Assembly: GCA_020633465.1 (NCBI GenBank) | Contig: JACKDN010000033.1 | Location: forward strand, 1 to 64,000 | DNA from: Myxococcales bacterium | Lineage (GTDB): Bacteria > Myxococcota_A > Bradymonadia > UBA7976 > UBA1532 | Length of the DNA stretch: 64,000 bases | Direction of reading: 5' to 3' | Part shown: piece after piece, positions 16,371 through 27,616 of the stretch | Position numbering within the stretch: position 1 is the first letter of the stretch | Layout: the number at the start of each line of letters is the position of its first letter | Translations under genes and position numbers: made by a program | The notes under the pieces: generated by a model | The model's database searches: none | Told to the model about the DNA's origin: nothing | What the model saw: only the letters and a program-made list of their open reading frames with translations

Positions 16371-18849
16371 ATGTGCGGGGTCATCGGGCTGGTGTACGCG
16401 GCGTCGCGCGACGATCTGGGGCAGGTGGCCGACCGCCTGCTGAGGACGCTCGAGTACCGCGGCTACGACTCGACGGGCGCGGCCATCCAAGGCGACGACA
16501 CCGCCGTCGATCTGCGCAAGGGCGTGGGCGCGCCGTCGAAGATCCTCGGGCCGCTGGGCGTGACGAAGCTGGCCGGCCGGGTGCTGTGCGGGCAGGTGCG
16601 CTGGGCCACCTTCGGGGCCGTCGACGAGCAGAACGCGCAGCCCCACGTGGTGCGCTGCAAGACGTACCTGTACGGCGCGCACAACGGCAACGTGACCAAC
16701 TGCGACGCGCTGAAGCTGTGGCTCGAGGACGAGGGGCACGCCGTCCGGTCGGACAACGACGGCGAGATGGTGGTGCACCTCGTCGAGCACTTCTTCGCCC
16801 TGGCGCTCGAGGCGCGGGGCACCGCCGAGCGGCGGGACGTCGAGGTGCGGCGCGCCGCGATGCGCGAGGCGATCGTCGCCGCCGGCGAGCGCCTGGTGGG
16901 CGGCTTCGCGGCGGTGATCGTCGACCCCTGACCCACACGCTGTGGGCCATCAAGAACGGGTCGAGCCTGTACTTCGGGCTGGGGCGGGACGACGTGGGCG
17001 GCGCCTTCGGCATCGCGTCGTCGGATCTGTCGGCGGTGCTGTCGCTGACGCGCACGCTGGTCAGCCTGTCGGCCGGTGAGTTCGTCGAGTTCACCGCCGA
17101 CGCGCACGCGGTGTACGGGCTGGCCGACGGCGCGCGCCGCGAGCGCGAGCCCGCGCGCAGCCGCCTGCGCGCCGAGGACACCGTGCTGCGGCCCGAGTTC
17201 ACCACCTTCATGGCGCAGGAGATCGCGGCGCAGGTGCAGACCGTGCGCGACGTGGTGCGGCTGTTCACCGGCGGCAGCCCGCGCGTCGCCGGGCTGGGGG
17301 CGCCGCCACCCGAGGTGGCCCAGGCGCTCGAGGCGCTGCGCGATCCGCGCACGGTGGACGTCGCGGGGGCCTTCCGGGCGCTGCGCGAGGACGCCGCGGT
17401 GCGGCGCGCCGTGGACGCGGCGCCAACCGTGCCCCCGGGGCCGTTCACCTCGAGCGAGGCGGCGCTGTTGACCGATCTCGACGCGGTCGCCGCGAGCGAC
17501 GCCGAGCGCGCGCTGGTGCAGCTGCTGGACGCGTGGTGGGAGCGCGAGGAGGTCGACCAGTTCGGCGCCGCCGTCGAGGGCTTCTGCCGCATGGCCCAAG
17601 CGACGCTGGCCGGCCACGGGCGCGTCGTCGTGGTGTGCTGCGGCAGCAGCTACAACGCGGCGAAGGTGGCCGCGCTGTTCTTCGATCGCCTGGCGCACGT
17701 CGGCCTCGAGGTGGTGCTGCCCGGCGAGTTCCGCGGCCAGGTGGCGCACGCGCTGACCGACGGCGATCTGGTGGTCGCCGTGACACAGAGCGGCGAGACG
17801 AAGGATCTGGTCGACGTCCTCGACCTGGTGCTGGCGGACGGCCACCGCGTGGGCCGCGTGGGCATGGTCAACAACCTGAACAGCACCATCGCCCTCGAGA
17901 AGTGCGACCTGGTGGTGCCCCTGCGCTGCGGGCCGGAGATCGCGGTGCCGGCGACGAAGAGCTTCGTGAACCAGCTGGCCATCTTCTACGTGCTGGCGCT
18001 GCGGCTGGGCGAGCACCGGCAGCAGGCGACGGGTCGGGGCGCCGAGCTGGCCGGGCGGCGCGACGCGCTGGGCGATCTGCCGGGGCTGATCGAGCGCACG
18101 CTGGAGGCGACGGCGGACGCGGTGGACGCGGCCGCCCAGCGGCTGTACCTGGCGCCCAGCATGCACATCCTCGGCACGCGGCTCGTGGGCGTGGCGCGCG
18201 AGGGGGCGCTCAAGGTGCGCGAGGTGGTGCTGAACCACACCGAGGGCTTCGAGGCGTCGGAGTTCAAGCACGGGCCCAACACGATCCTCGGGCAGAACAC
18301 GCTGTACGGCCCGCTGCAGGTGGCGCGGCTGCTGCGCGGGCTGGGCGAGGCGCTCGCGCGGGGCTGCGAGGCGGCCGAGGATCCCGCGGCCCTGGTGCGC
18401 GACGTGACGCGGGCCGTCTTCGATCCGCAGCGCAGCATGCCCGAGGGCTTCGACCGGGCGCCGCTGCTGCAGGCGCTGTACGCCGACTATCCGCTGGTGT
18501 ACGTCACCGGCCCGGACGCCCGCGACGTGGCGCTGACCGTGTCGCAGCTGAACACGCACAAGATCCGCGGCAGCCTCACGGTGATCATCGCCGAGGAGGA
18601 CCCGCAGCTGCGCCAGGCGGCGTGCAAGCCGCCCGCCGACAACCCGACCTATCACGCCGAGAGTACATCGCGCTGCCCCCCACCGGCGACGGCCTGCGCA
18701 CCGCCTTCAGCGCCACCGTCGTGCTGCAGCAGCTGGCGCTGGCGATGAGCGTGCGCAAGGCTGCCTGGCTGGACGCGCTGCACCTGGCCGGGCACGGCGT
18801 GCATCCCGACGTCCCGAAGAACGTGAGCAAGTCCATCACGGTCGACTGA
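16371..18849 (+). CDS. GlmS-type glutamine amidotransferase/isomerase, two frameshifts
   Basis: Read through two frameshifts, this is a glucosamine-6-phosphate synthase homologue of about 826 codons. Its glutaminase domain begins MCGVIG (nucleophile Cys2), with EYRGYDSTG, AHNGNVTN and SDNDGEMVVHL. Two SIS domains follow: CCGSSYNAAKVAAL and VTQSGETKDLVDVL in the first, LGTRLVGVAREGALKVREV and EFKHGPNT in the second; the end DVPKNVSKSITVD is typical. It would convert fructose-6-phosphate and glutamine to glucosamine-6-phosphate for the wall. It is about 200 residues longer than usual GlmS. Frame breaks lie at 16925 (one C short) and about 18660. GAGGAGG precedes the ATG. Confidence 0.82.
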
Positions 18850-18864
18850 CCCGCGGAGAACACC

Positions 18865-19311
18865 ATGGCCGACGCGCCGCGCATCGACATCTACGAGGCC
18901 CGCTACCCCTTCCCCGGCGTGATGACCGCCGGGCAGCCCACGCCGGCTCAGATGAAGGCCGCCGTCGAGGCGGGCTATCGGCTGCTGATCAACCTGCGCG
19001 GCCACGGCGAGGTGGACGTCGACGAGGCCCCCGGGCGCGCCGAGTCGCTGGGCGCGACCTACGTGCACATCCCCGTGGACGGGCCGAGCGGGGTGACCGT
19101 CGAGAACGCGCGCCGGCTGGCCGAGGCGCTGGCCGACGCCGACGCCCGGCCGGCGATGGTGTACTGCGGCAGCAGCAACCGGGTGGGCGCGCTGTTCGCG
19201 CTGAAGGCGCGCTTCCTCGATGGCGCGTCGGTGGACGAGGCGCTCGAGCAGGGGCGGGCCGCGGGCCTGCTGGGCCTCGAGGGCTACGTCCGCCAGCTGC
19301 TGCAGGGCTGA
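18865..19311 (+). CDS. DUF442-type protein-tyrosine-phosphatase-like protein
   Basis: The 148-residue protein starts with an ATG 15 bp after the GlmS stop. Its features, GVMTAGQPTPAQMKAAVEAG, YRLLINLRGHGE, and a C-terminal loop MVYCGSSNRVGALFAL, match the DUF442 (COG3453) family, related to dual-specificity phosphatases and found fused to the beta-lactamase-like sulfur hydrolase. The Cys and Arg of the phosphate loop are both present. The substrate is unknown. Tight spacing suggests co-transcription with the GlmS-type gene and the NTPase gene after it. Confidence 0.75.
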   Translation: MADAPRIDIYEARYPFPGVMTAGQPTPAQMKAAVEAGYRLLINLRGHGEVDVDEAPGRAESLGATYVHIPVDGPSGVTVENARRLAEALADADARPAMVYCGSSNRVGALFALKARFLDGASVDEALEQGRAAGLLGLEGYVRQLLQG

Positions 19312-19329
19312 TCGGGTGGGTGGCCGCCG

Positions 19330-21740
19330 GTGCCCTACCTGACGGCCACCCAGCGTGAGGCCGCGCTGGCCGCGCTCGATCGGTGCGCGCTGCCGGCGGC
19401 CGCCCTGCGCGCCGCGTTGCTGGCCGAGCTGCCGGCCGGCGTGGCGGCGCAGCTCGACCTCGTCCCCGACGCGCGCGCCCAGCTCGCCGCCGATCTCGAC
19501 GCCCTGAACCACCTGCCGGCGCCGCCCGGCGAAGCGCCCGCGCTGGCCACCTGGCTGCGCGCGCGGCGGCCGCGCACGGATCGGCCGACGCGGCGCTGTG
19601 GGCGACGCTGGCGCAGGCCCCCTTCACCGACGATCCCCGCCCCTACGCGCCGCCGACCGATCTGCCCCCGTCTCGACCGGCAGCCGCCCGCTGTCCGGCC
19701 CGACGGATCCTGCGCTGACGCCGGCCAACGGACACTTCGTCGGCCGCGACGGGCTGGTCGAGGCCGTGGTGGCCGATCTGCGCGCCGGGCGATCGGTGCA
19801 CCTGGTCGCGCCGCCGGGCGGGGGCGCGTCGGAGGTGGCGCGCGCCGCGCTGCGCACGCGCCTGTGCGCGCCGGGACCGGGCGCCCGCCGGGTGATGCTC
19901 GAGGGGGCGTCGGACCTCGTCGAGCTCGCCGTCGCCGTCGCCGAGGCGGCCGGCGATCCGCGGGCCGTCACGACCGAGGACGCCCTGGCGGCCGCGGCCC
20001 GGGCGCCGGGGCTGTTCTGGCTGGAGGGCCTCGACGGCCCGCTCGCCGCGCCGGGCGCCCTGGCCTTCGTGCGCCGCCTGGCCGCGCTGCCGCGCATGCA
20101 GCTGCTGACCACCGGCGCCGCCGCGCCGCCCCTGGACGGCGTCGCCCACGAGATCCCGCCCCCTCGAGCCGTCGATCGCGGCCGCGTTGCTGGCCGATCT
20201 GTGGCGCGAAGCGGGCGGCGCGCCGCCGACGCCGGCCGAGGCGCAGGCGCTGGCCGCGCTGGCCGAGGGCAACCCGCTGGCCCTGGACCTGCTGGCGGCG
20301 CAGGGCCGCGCGGCCACCCTGGAGGAGGTGCACCGCCGCGCCGAGCGGGCGGGGCGGGCGCGCGAGGGCGCGGCCGACGCGACGAGCCCGGAGCTGGCGC
20401 GGGCGATCCGGTCGGCGCTGAGCCCGCTGGGGCGCGATCGGCGCCCGCGGCTGCTGCTGACGGTGGCGGCGCTGTGCCCTGGGGGGCGCGGGACCGCGGA
20501 CCCTGAGCCACCTCGAGGAGCGCCGCCTGATCCGCCCCGCCGACCGGCCGGCGCTGACGCGCGCCGCCTGGCGCGCGCGAGGACGGCGACCGGCTGGTGG
20601 TGCCGGCGGCGGTGGCGCGCTTCGCGCTGCGGCAGGCGCAAGCCGAGCGCGCTGGCTTCTGGCGGCCCGGCGGGCGCGCGCGCGGCCCTGGGCGCGTGCG
20701 TCGCCTCGTGGACCGAGCTCGAGGGGCGCGCCCTCGATCGGGCCGATCTGCTGGCCGTGCACCGGCTGCTGCGCCAGCGGCGAGGGACGACGCCGGGGCC
20801 GTGGGACGTGGCGCAGGCGGGCGTCGCGCTGCTGCGCGGCCGCGCGCCGCTGCTGGCGCGGGCCACGCTGCGCGCGGCGCTGGGCGACGACGCGCCGCTG
20901 GTGCGGCTGGACGCGGCGCGGGCCCTGGTCGGGCTGGCGATGGATCTCGACGAGGCGGCCGAGGCCGAGCAGGTCGCCGAGGTGCTGGGCGCGCTGGCCG
21001 GTGAGGTGGGCGATCCCCTGTCGGGGCTGGTCGCCGCGCTGCGCGCGCACCGAGCGCGCGCGCTGGAGGCCGCCGACGCGCGCGCCCTGCAGACGGCGTG
21101 GGCGGCCGCGCGGGCGCTGGCGGCGCACGACGCCGGGGTGCTGTGGCGCACGACGGCGGACGCGCTGCACGCGGCGGCGGTGCGGCGGGGGGCGCTGGTG
21201 GGCGCGGGTCGTGGGGCTCGCGCGCGCGCGTGGGCCGCGCCCCTGCGCCGCGCCCTGAGCCCGGAGGCGCAGTGGCGCTGGATCGCCCGCCCCTGGGGCT
21301 GAGCGCCGCGCTGGCGCAGCGGCTGGGCGCGGCGGACGCGCGCGACGCCGAGCGGCTGGCGCTGGTCGAAGACCACCGGGCCTGCGCGACGATCCGGCGA
21401 CGCAGGTACACCTGGCCCGGCTGCGGGCCGCGGCGGGCGACCGGCGAGGCGCCTACGACCGATGCCGCGCCGCGCTGACGCGGGCCCGCGCCCTCGACCA
21501 CCCGCTGGCCCTGGCCAACGGGCTGATGGTGGCGGCGGCGCTGCGCCGGGCGGCGGACGATCCGCAGAGCGCGCGCGCGATGCTGGCCGAGGCGGTGTGG
21601 ACCTACGGTCGCGTGGGCCACCGGCGGGCGCGGCGCGGGCGGCCGCGCTGCTGGCCGAGCTGCCCGCCCCGGCCGCACGCGCGAGCGCGCCGCGACGGGC
21701 TGACGCGACGGCTTGCGGCGCCTGGGCTCGCGGTGGCAGG
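19330..21740 (+). pseudogene. STAND-like NTPase with helical repeats, broken by many frameshifts
   Basis: A GTG at 19330 opens about 80 residues of helical sequence (TATQREAALAALDRCALP) that look like an effector-associated domain. Following frame changes near 19565, 19680, 20165, 20500, 20590, 20650, 21205 and later, one reconstructs ANGHFVGRDGLVEAVVADL and VHLVAPPGGGASEVARAAL, the P-loop place of STAND or AAA NTPases, then alanine-rich helical repeats to about 21.7 kb. The P-loop lacks its usual Lys (GGGAS). STAND proteins act in signalling or defence. The number of breaks means either a decaying gene or poor base calling; the end point is approximate. Confidence 0.5.
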
Positions 21741-21786
21741 GTGCGCGACGCAACGGGGAGGTGCTCATCATGCGCTGGACGACGGG

Positions 21787-22722
21787 ATGGTGCTGGGGCT
21801 GCTGCTGGCGGCGGGCTGCGACGACGGCGGCGGCGGCGGCGGCGCGGCGGACACGGGGCCGGCGCCTGGCATGGGCGGCGCGCCAGGCGCGGGCGGCGCG
21901 CCGGGCGCGGGCGGCGCGCCGGGCGCGGGCGGTGATCCCGGCATGGGCGGCGCGCCGGCGGCCGATCCCTACGGTCCGTCGGCGCGCGTGACGCGCTTCG
22001 GGGTGCCCGCGGACGCCACCGAGGCGGCCAACTGCCCGGGCCTGGGCACGCAGGGGCAGAACTTCGCGTCGCTGCTGGCCCTGCTGCAGACCGACCTGCA
22101 GGCCCTGGTCGATCGCGACGAGATGGGGCTGATCAGCGTGGTGCTGCTGCTGCAGGCCGAGGGCTTCCCGGGATCGCCCTTCGACCTGAACGTGTTCCTC
22201 GGCGACGAGGCGAACGACGGCTTCCGCATCGATCCGCGGGCCTTCGTGGGCGGCGATCCGCAGAACGGGCCGCAGGGGCGGCTGACCGGCTTCACGCACG
22301 CGGACGGCACCTTCGAGGGCGGCCCGGTCACCTTCACCTACACGATGCCCATCGGCACCTCGGTGGTGGACGTGCGCTTCGACGCGTTCCGCGCCCAGGG
22401 CGACATCCGCGCCGAGGGCCAGGGCTTCGCGATGAGCGAGGCGTGGCTGGCGGGCTACCTGACCAGCGACACGGTCGAGGCGCTGGTGCAGGCCTTCCGC
22501 GGCCTGTGCGCCAGCGACGATCCCCCCTCGACCTGCGCCGCGGCGGCCACGCTGCTGGACAACGAGAACGCGGCCGACGTGGTCGTGGCGTTGGCCGGCG
22601 GCTACGACGCGCAGGTGACCGGCGGCGCGGACGCGGCCTGCCAGGGCGACACGTGCAACGCGATCAGCGTCTGCATCCGCGTCGGCGCCGAGCCGGTCAC
22701 GATCCCCGGGGTGCTGCCCTGA
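21787..22722 (+). CDS. Lipoprotein with Gly-rich linker, unknown function
   Basis: The open frame starts MVLGLLLAAGCDDGG, a lipobox, and continues through a repetitive GGAPGAG linker into a 250-residue domain with FGVPADATEAANCPG, LQTDLQALVDRDEMGLISVV and a closing CNAISVCIRVGAE. I do not recognise the domain. A better start with a ribosome site (GGGGAGG) is the ATG at 21770 (MRWTTG), but it is one base out of frame, another probable base-count error. The gene overlaps the convergent DUF1275 gene by 26 bases. Confidence 0.65.
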   Translation: MVLGLLLAAGCDDGGGGGGAADTGPAPGMGGAPGAGGAPGAGGAPGAGGDPGMGGAPAADPYGPSARVTRFGVPADATEAANCPGLGTQGQNFASLLALLQTDLQALVDRDEMGLISVVLLLQAEGFPGSPFDLNVFLGDEANDGFRIDPRAFVGGDPQNGPQGRLTGFTHADGTFEGGPVTFTYTMPIGTSVVDVRFDAFRAQGDIRAEGQGFAMSEAWLAGYLTSDTVEALVQAFRGLCASDDPPSTCAAAATLLDNENAADVVVALAGGYDAQVTGGADAACQGDTCNAISVCIRVGAEPVTIPGVLP

Positions 22723-23386
22723 GCATCTGCCGCCACAGCCAGTAGCCCGCGCCCACCGCGCCGACGCTGGCCGCCGGCAGGTAGAGGGCGTCGGTGCCCC
22801 AGGCGTGGAAGGCGCCGCCGCCCAGGACGGCGCCCGCGCCGAACCCACCGAACAGGGCGAGATAGAGGACCACCCGCCAGCTGTCGACGCCGCGGCGTCC
22901 GATCGCCTTGCCCAGCGCGATGCCGAGGTCGGTGGCGATGCCCGTGACGTGCGTGGTGCGCACGACGGCGCCGCTGTACTGCGTCGCGATGGCGTTCTGC
23001 AGGCCGCTGGCCAGGGCGGCGGGCAGCAGGCCGAGGGCGTCGCCGCGCCCGAAGAGCTGGGCGGCGGCCACGAACAGGCCCCCCTCGAGCGCCAGCAACA
23101 CGCCGTAGCGCCGGCCCAGCGCCAGCCGCGTCGAGTCGAGCACCGCACCGCTGACGGCCGCCCCGAGGACGAAGGCGAGCATCGCCCCGAGGGCCAGGGG
23201 CAGGCGCAGCGCGGGATCGGGCTCGAAGACGGTCAAGGCGACGCGGGTGGTGGTGCCGGTGACGTGGGTGGCGGTCAGGTGGCCGGGCGCCAGCAGCGTC
23301 ACCGCGTTGACGAAGCCGGCCGACATCGCCAGCAGCGCGCCGCCGAAGGTGAACAGCGCGAAGTGATCCGGGCGAGCGTTGGGCAC
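22697..23386 (-). CDS. DUF1275 (YoaK-like) membrane protein
   Basis: The 229-residue product has about six hydrophobic segments and matches DUF1275: an early GGALLAMSAGFVNAVTLL, then HVTGTTTRVAL, GLQNAIATQYSGAVVRTTHV and TGIATDLGIALGKAIG. The conserved TGxxTD/GLQN pattern is diagnostic. These are inner-membrane proteins of unknown transport role. I chose the GTG at 23386 because GGGAGG lies just before it. The minus-strand kinase giant ends 90 bp upstream. Confidence 0.85.
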   Translation of the reverse strand: MPNARPDHFALFTFGGALLAMSAGFVNAVTLLAPGHLTATHVTGTTTRVALTVFEPDPALRLPLALGAMLAFVLGAAVSGAVLDSTRLALGRRYGVLLALEGGLFVAAAQLFGRGDALGLLPAALASGLQNAIATQYSGAVVRTTHVTGIATDLGIALGKAIGRRGVDSWRVVLYLALFGGFGAGAVLGGGAFHAWGTDALYLPAASVGAVGAGYWLWRQMLRAAPRGS

Positions 23387-23475
23387 GCGAGCCTCCCGTG
23401 CGGGCGCCGCGTGATAGCGCAGGCGAGGGTGCCGGCGCCAGCGTTCGAAGGCGCGCCCCGGCCCGCGCGGTCGAA

Positions 23476-26400
23476 TCAGCCGGCCGCGCGCGCCTCGGCC
23501 GCCGTCGCCTCGGCCTCGCGCCCCAGCGCGCGCCACTGGTGGGCCGACAGCTGCCACGCGGCGGCCGCGCGCGCCCGCCAGCCAGCGGCCTCGGCCAGCG
23601 TGGCCACGCGCTCGAGCTGGCGCGCGGTGTCCGGCTCGACCTGCTCGGCCGCCGTCAGCCCCTGCTCGGCGGCGGCCAGCGCGGCGTCCACGCCCGGCCC
23701 GTCGCCGAGCAGCGCCGCGCAGTGGGCCAGCCGCACGTCGCAGACCGCCACCTCGGCCCCCTGCCCCATCGCCCCGAAGCGCGCCCGCGCCTGGTCCAGC
23801 TGCGCGCGGGCGTCGGCGGCGGCCCCCCGCTCGAGCATCACCTGCGCGCGGTTGGCCTGCGCGTACACCGCGTTGCCGGCGCCGATGGCCGTCCAGCGGG
23901 CCAGCGCCCGCTCGTAGGCGGCCTCGGCCCCGTCGAGATCGCCCGCCGCGCGCAACAGATCCCCGCGCTGGTTGTGGCAGGCGGCGGCGAGGCCGCGCGC
24001 GCCGACCTCTTCGAACAGCGCCAGGCCGCGCTCGGTGTGGCGCAGGGCGGCCTCGGCGTCGCCCTGCACCTCGGCCAGCCGGCTGAGCCAATAGGCGCAC
24101 CGGCCCGCCGCGCCGCGATCGCCCCGGCGCGTGGCCGCCTGCTCGGCCCGCGCCAGCAGCGGCGCGGCCCGCCCGACGTCGCCCTGGTTGACGTAGGCGG
24201 CGCCGACCGCCAGCGCGCAGCGCGCCGCGCGCTCGTCGTCTCCCATGGCCTCGGCCAGCCGCAAGCCCTCGGCGACCCGCGCCCGTGCCTCGCCGATGTC
24301 GCCCCGCTGCAGCAGCAGCTCGGCCGCCGTGTGCCGGGCGTCCACCGCGACCCCGGGCCAGCCGTGCGTCGCGGCGCCCTGCGCCGCCCGATCGCAGAGC
24401 GCGAGCCCCGCCGAGAGGTCGCCCGACAACCCCGCGATGCGGGCGCGCAGCACCCACGCCGCCCCGCGCTGCGCGACGTCGGCGCCGGCCGACGCGTCGG
24501 CCAGCGCGGCCTCGGCCGAGTCGACCTGGGCGGCGGCGCCCGGGAAGTCGCCCTCGTCCAGGCGCTCGACCGCCGCGTCCAGCAGGGGGCCCACGGCCTC
24601 GCCGGGACGGCCCGCCCCGCGCAGGTGGGCGCCGAGGCGTTCGGCGCCACGCGGGACGGCCCGATCGGCCAGCATCGCGGCGCAGGCCGCGTGATGCGCC
24701 GCGAGGCGGCCGGCCGCGGCGGCGCGGTCGCGCAGCGCGGCGCGCAAGGTCTCGTGGGCGAAGCCCCAGCGGTCCGCCGGCTCGAGGGCGCCCGCCGCCT
24801 GCGCCAGGCCCTGATCCAGCATCGCCTCGAGCAGATCGCCGGCCGGGCGCAGGCGGCCCTCGGCGCAGGCGCCCAGCCACTCGGCGCCGTCGACCTCGCG
24901 GCCCAGCACCGCCGCCAGCTCGAGGGCGTGCCCGTCGTCGGCCCGACGCCCGGTGAGCAGCCGCTCGACGCGGCGCGCCCACACCACCGCCAGGGCGTCG
25001 TCCAGCTCGCCGAGGGCCGCCGGATCGGTCAGGCGGTAGCCCGCCGCGCCGGGCACCAACAGGCCGCGCTCGACCCAGTCGCCCAACAGCTGGGCCACCC
25101 GCAGAGGGTTGCCCTCGGTGCGCCGGTCGACGGCCTCGGCGAGGCTGGGCTCGACGCCGAGCGCCACCCGCACCAGCGCCGGCCGGGCGGCCTCGGGCAG
25201 CGGGCCGATGTCCAGCACGTCGACCGCGTCGCGGGCGGCCAAGGCGGTCAGGCGGGCGGACTCGGCGGGCGGCGCCTCGTCGGGGCGCGCGGTCAGCACC
25301 ACCAGCACCGGGGCGGCGCGGGCCGGCTGCGCCTCGAGCAGGTGCGCCGTGAAGTCGAGCGCCTCGCGACCGTGGTGGACGTCGTCCAGCCACAGCAGCA
25401 CCGGACGCTCGGCGGCCAGGCGACCCAGCCAGCGCTCGACGGTGAGGTAGCGCTCGGCCGGGCTGGCGAAGCGCAGGCGGGCGGTGGCGCGCTCGGCGCC
25501 CAGGGCGGGCCGCACCAGCTCGGCCAGCGCGAGGGCCTCGCCGGCGTCGAGGCAGCCGAGGCGCGCGAGGTGCGCGCGCGCCCGGGTGACCACCTCGGGG
25601 CGCGGCAGGTCGACGCAGCGCAGGGTGCGCTCGACCATCGCGCCCAGGCCCAACGCCGGGCCGGCGACGGGGCCGTGCAGGGCGCGCAGGGGCGTCGCGG
25701 CGCCCGCCGCGTGGGCGTGCTCGCCCAGCCACTCGGCGAGGCGGCTCTTGCCCAGCCCCGCCGGCCCGGTCAGCAGGACCGCCCGCGCCCGGCCGGCGCT
25801 GGCGACGCCCCGCAGGGCCGACCACAGGGCGTCGCGCTCGGCCTCGCGATCGACCAGGGGCACCGCGCGCAGCCCGAAGAGGCCGAGGCCCACGCCGCGC
25901 AGGGGCGCGCGCGGCCGCGGCGGCCTGCAGGGGGCGCCACCGGGAGGGCACAGGGGGGCCGGGGCAGGCGCGGGCGACCTCTTCACCGGACGCCGCGACG
26001 CCCACCGCGGCGGCCGGCGCGTCCGCCGCGTCCGTGGCCCAGCGGCTCTCGGCCGGCGCGGCCAACGTGGCGTCGGTGGCTGGATCGACGCCGGCTTCGG
26101 GCGTGGGCGCGGCCGGCAGCGAGGGCTCGGGCGTGGTCGCGATCAGCGTGGCCGCGACGCCGAGCTCGGTGGTGCCGCCGCCGGCGGCGGGCAGCGTGGG
26201 ATCGGTCGCGTCGACCGGCGACGACCGCAGCGTGGCGGCCGGTGGACGGACGGCCTCGCCCAGGCGGCGCAGGGCGAAGGCCGCGTCGGCCGCGCGGCGG
26301 CAGCGACGATCGGGATCCTTGACCAGCAGGGCGCGAATCCAGGCGTCCAGCTCGAGCGGCACGGCGACCGTGGGCACCAGGGGCGGCGCGGGCTCGCTCA

Positions 26401-27115
26401 TCTGCGCCGCGACCGACGCCGCCGGCGTGTCGCGGGCGAAGGGCGAGGCGCCGCACACCAGGGCGTAGGCGAGGCAGCCGACGGCGTAGAGGTCGGTCCA
26501 GGGTCCCAGATCCCGCCAGCCGCCCAGCACCTGCTCGGGGGCCATGTACGCGGGCGTGCCGGCGGCGGCGAAGGCCACCTCGCCGTCCCCCCCGTCGAGC
26601 GCGGCGTCGGCGGCGAAGGCGAGGCCGAAGTCGGTCAGCTGCAGGCGCTGCGGGTGCCCGCCCCAGAGGACGTTCTCGGGCTTCAGATCGCGATGGACGA
26701 CGCCGCGGGCGTGGGCGTGCGCCAGGGCCGACAGCAGCGCCAGCAGGATGCCACGGGCCTCGTCCCACGGGGTGACGCCCAGGCGCGGGGTCAGGCTGCC
26801 GCCGTCGAGCAGATCCATCACCAGGTACGGGCTGCCGACGGCCAGGCCGGCGCGATCGGCGTCGGGCGGCGTGACGCGCCCGAAGTCGTGCACCGCGACG
26901 ATGCCCGGGTGGCTCAGGCGGGCGATGGCGCGCACCTCGGCGGCGAAGGCGGCCCGAAAGCGTGGGTTGGCGGCGTGCGCGGTGGTGACCAGCTTGACGG
27001 CCACCGGCGCGCCGCTGGCCGCGTGGCGCGCGGCCCACACCTCGCCCATCCCGCCCCGACCGACGGGCGCCTCGAGGGTGAACGCGCCGAGCGGCGCCGG
27101 GGTCGAGGGCGGCAT
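23476..27115 (-). CDS. Ser/Thr protein kinase fused to an AAA-type ATPase and tetratricopeptides, one frameshift
   Basis: Reading through one frameshift near 25.95 kb gives a protein of about 1210 residues. Residues 10-280 are a Hanks-type kinase: GRGGMGEVW, VAVKLV, HRDLKPENVL, DFGLAF and GTPAYMAPEQ. A disordered Ala/Thr/Pro linker follows. The second half has a P-loop ATPase, VLLTGPAGLGKSRLAEW and VLLWLDDVHHG, and then tetratricopeptide-like repeats (LLLQRGDIGEARARVAEGL and others). This arrangement is common among myxobacterial regulators. Targets are unknown. The ATG at 27115 faces the PYP operon start across 138 bp, so the two may share control. Confidence 0.85.
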
Positions 27116-27253
27116 GGGCGGATGATGCCGGAGGGGGCGCCCGCGGACCAAGCGCGACGTCGCGGCCCCTGGGTCAGCGACGCCCCCGTCCTCAACCGTC
27201 GGCCCACTTCGCGCGTAGGAAAGCGGCGCAGGCACCCCGAGCAGACGGAGACG
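27116..27253. promoter_or_regulatory. Divergent spacer between the kinase and the PYP operon
   Basis: This 138-bp gap must hold the promoters of both the minus-strand kinase gene and the plus-strand PYP operon. I see no convincing -35/-10 pair or inverted repeat in it; the PYP side has a purine-rich CGGAGACG directly before the ATG. Confidence 0.4.
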
Positions 27254-27616
27254 ATGATGGACTTCGGCGATCCCGAGCTGGCCGCCACGCTCGACGCGGC
27301 GGACGCCGCCGAGCTGGACGCGCTGCCCTTCGGCGTGGTGGCGATGGACGCGACCTTCGTGGTCGTCGCGTACAACCGCGCCGAGAGCGCGCTGTCGGGG
27401 CTCAGCCCCGAGCGCGTGGTGGGCCGGAACTTCTTCTCCGAGGTGGCGCCCTGCACGGCCAACGCGATGGTGGCGGGGCGCTTCGACGCGCCGGGCGCGC
27501 TCGACGTCGAGGTGCCCTACGTGTTCGCGCTGCGCATGCGACCCACGCCGGTCACCTTGCGGCTGATGCGCAGCCCCGGCGGCGAGCGCCAGTACCTGGC
27601 GGTGCAGCGGCGATGA
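27254..27616 (+). CDS. pyp: Photoactive yellow protein (blue-light receptor) homologue
   Basis: This 120-residue PAS protein aligns without gaps to Halorhodospira PYP over its first 68 residues with an offset of two. Tyr40 (PYP Tyr42), Glu44 (Glu46) and Cys67 (Cys69) are all conserved. In PYP the Cys carries a p-coumaric acid thioester and Tyr and Glu hold its phenolate, so chromophore binding is likely. The N-terminal cap is kept, as is GRNFFSEVAPCT (PYP: GKNFFKDVAPCT). Changes are Ser for Thr50 and Leu for Arg52. It is the first gene of a three-gene operon; its TGA overlaps the next ATG (ATGA). Signalling partners should be the next two genes. ATG at 27257 is an equal start. Confidence 0.9.
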   Translation: MMDFGDPELAATLDAADAAELDALPFGVVAMDATFVVVAYNRAESALSGLSPERVVGRNFFSEVAPCTANAMVAGRFDAPGALDVEVPYVFALRMRPTPVTLRLMRSPGGERQYLAVQRR

